Below, piece after piece: positions 6,571 to 6,773 of a stretch of DNA of 6,773 nt. This DNA comes from Spirochaetia bacterium (GTDB lineage Bacteria > Spirochaetota > Spirochaetia > PWKH01). The notes below the pieces were generated by a model. The model searched no databases, was not told the DNA's origin, and saw only the letters and a list, made by a program, of their open reading frames with translations. Position 1 is the stretch's first letter. Each line of letters begins with the position of its first letter. A program made the translations under genes and the position numbers. The DNA lies in assembly GCA_021736545.1 (NCBI GenBank), contig JAIPFS010000076.1, positions 1 to 6,773 of the forward strand, written 5' to 3'.

Positions 6571-6653
6571 AACCAACGAACCAACGAACCAACGAACCAA
6601 CGAACCAACGAACCAACCAACCAACCAACGAACCAACCAACCAACGAACCAAC
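6571..6653. repeat. AACC/AACG tandem array (20 tetramers)
   Basis: Twenty uninterrupted tetramers (6571-6650) plus AAC. Only the fourth base varies, C or G. The first ten form five identical AACCAACG octamers; then come AACC x4, AACG, AACC x3, AACG, AACC. The array ends at the stop codon of the - strand gene (6653-6655). On the - strand it reads GGTT/CGTT, and 6611-6626 gives four GGTT units, a possible two-tetrad G-quadruplex. Open frames through it give only low-complexity peptides and are not genes. Such arrays often vary in copy number by slippage. Confidence 0.95.
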
Positions 6654-6773
6654 TAAATATCTTCCAAGCGGATGAGGCGGTAGCGCAGTGCGGCGATGGC
6701 AGCCTGGGTGCGGTCGGTGACAGACAGGCGGGAGAAGATGCTGCTGGTATAGTTTCTTACTGTTCCAGGGGAG
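6653..6773 (-). CDS. LuxR/NarL-type regulator, C-terminal end (partial)
   Basis: Only the last 39 codons and the TAG stop lie in the window; the gene continues beyond the right edge. Read on the - strand, they give the end of a LuxR-type helix-turn-helix: [18 protein letters not shown] (recognition helix and following turn), then [16 protein letters not shown] (dimerisation helix) and a short RLEDI tail. In two-component regulators of the NarL/FixJ type this segment follows a receiver domain, but that part is not visible, so it could also be a stand-alone LuxR protein. It converges on the operon and need not be functionally tied to it. Its DNA is about 61% G+C, well above the operon. Confidence 0.85.
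   Translation of the reverse strand, partial: SPGTVRNYTSSIFSRLSVTDRTQAAIAALRYRLIRLEDI

Noticed and set aside
6434..6656. Short open frames on both strands through the tandem array (Thr/Asn/Pro-rich on +, Trp/Val/Gly-rich on -)
   Set aside because: They are open only because the tetramer repeat lacks stops; the peptides are low-complexity and there is no ribosome binding site.
1..6773. CRISPR array, tRNA/rRNA, toxin-antitoxin pair or phage-defence genes
   Set aside because: None is seen. The only repeat array has 4-bp units without spacers, and every complete gene fits a transport/hydrolysis operon.

Overview
The window holds one six-gene catabolic/transport operon on the + strand (393-6437), preceded by an AT-rich intergenic region with a near-consensus promoter. 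It is followed by a repeat-rich convergent intergenic segment and the tail of a LuxR/NarL-type regulator on the - strand. The periplasmic binding protein with a Sec signal, and a TRAP system, imply a bacterium with an outer membrane. The binding protein's leader ending in an LAAAGSAEESG-like stretch resembles spirochaete export signals, so Spirochaetota is my best guess, held weakly; nothing here fixes the taxon.

Layout. 1-392: no gene seen; a 20-bp-stem inverted repeat at the far left and a TTGACA-N17-TAGAAT promoter (331-359) with a small palindrome over the start point. 393-3331: a complete TRAP transporter in the order small permease (DctQ family), large permease (DctM family), substrate-binding protein (DctP family). 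3332-3446: a spacer with an imperfect hairpin. 3447-4658: an M24 metallopeptidase with all five metal ligands. 4660-5880: an M20 metallohydrolase of the YgeY type, also with all ligands. 5898-6437: an XRE-type helix-turn-helix/cupin regulator, with a 14-bp palindrome over its start codon. 6438-6652: a weak terminator candidate, a perfect 14-bp-stem hairpin and a 20-unit AACC/AACG tandem array running into the stop codon of the - strand gene. 6653-6773: the C-terminal 39 residues of a LuxR-type DNA-binding domain, in clearly more GC-rich DNA.

Working model (inference). The TRAP system imports a small carboxylated compound. The M24 and M20 enzymes hydrolyse it in the cytoplasm, for example an X-Pro-like dipeptide or an N-acyl or N-carbamoyl amino acid. 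The cupin domain of the last gene's product senses the substrate or product and controls the operon and possibly its own internal promoter. The substrate cannot be read from sequence alone. The gene families are all known; what may be undescribed is the particular pathway and the regulatory and repeat structures around it.
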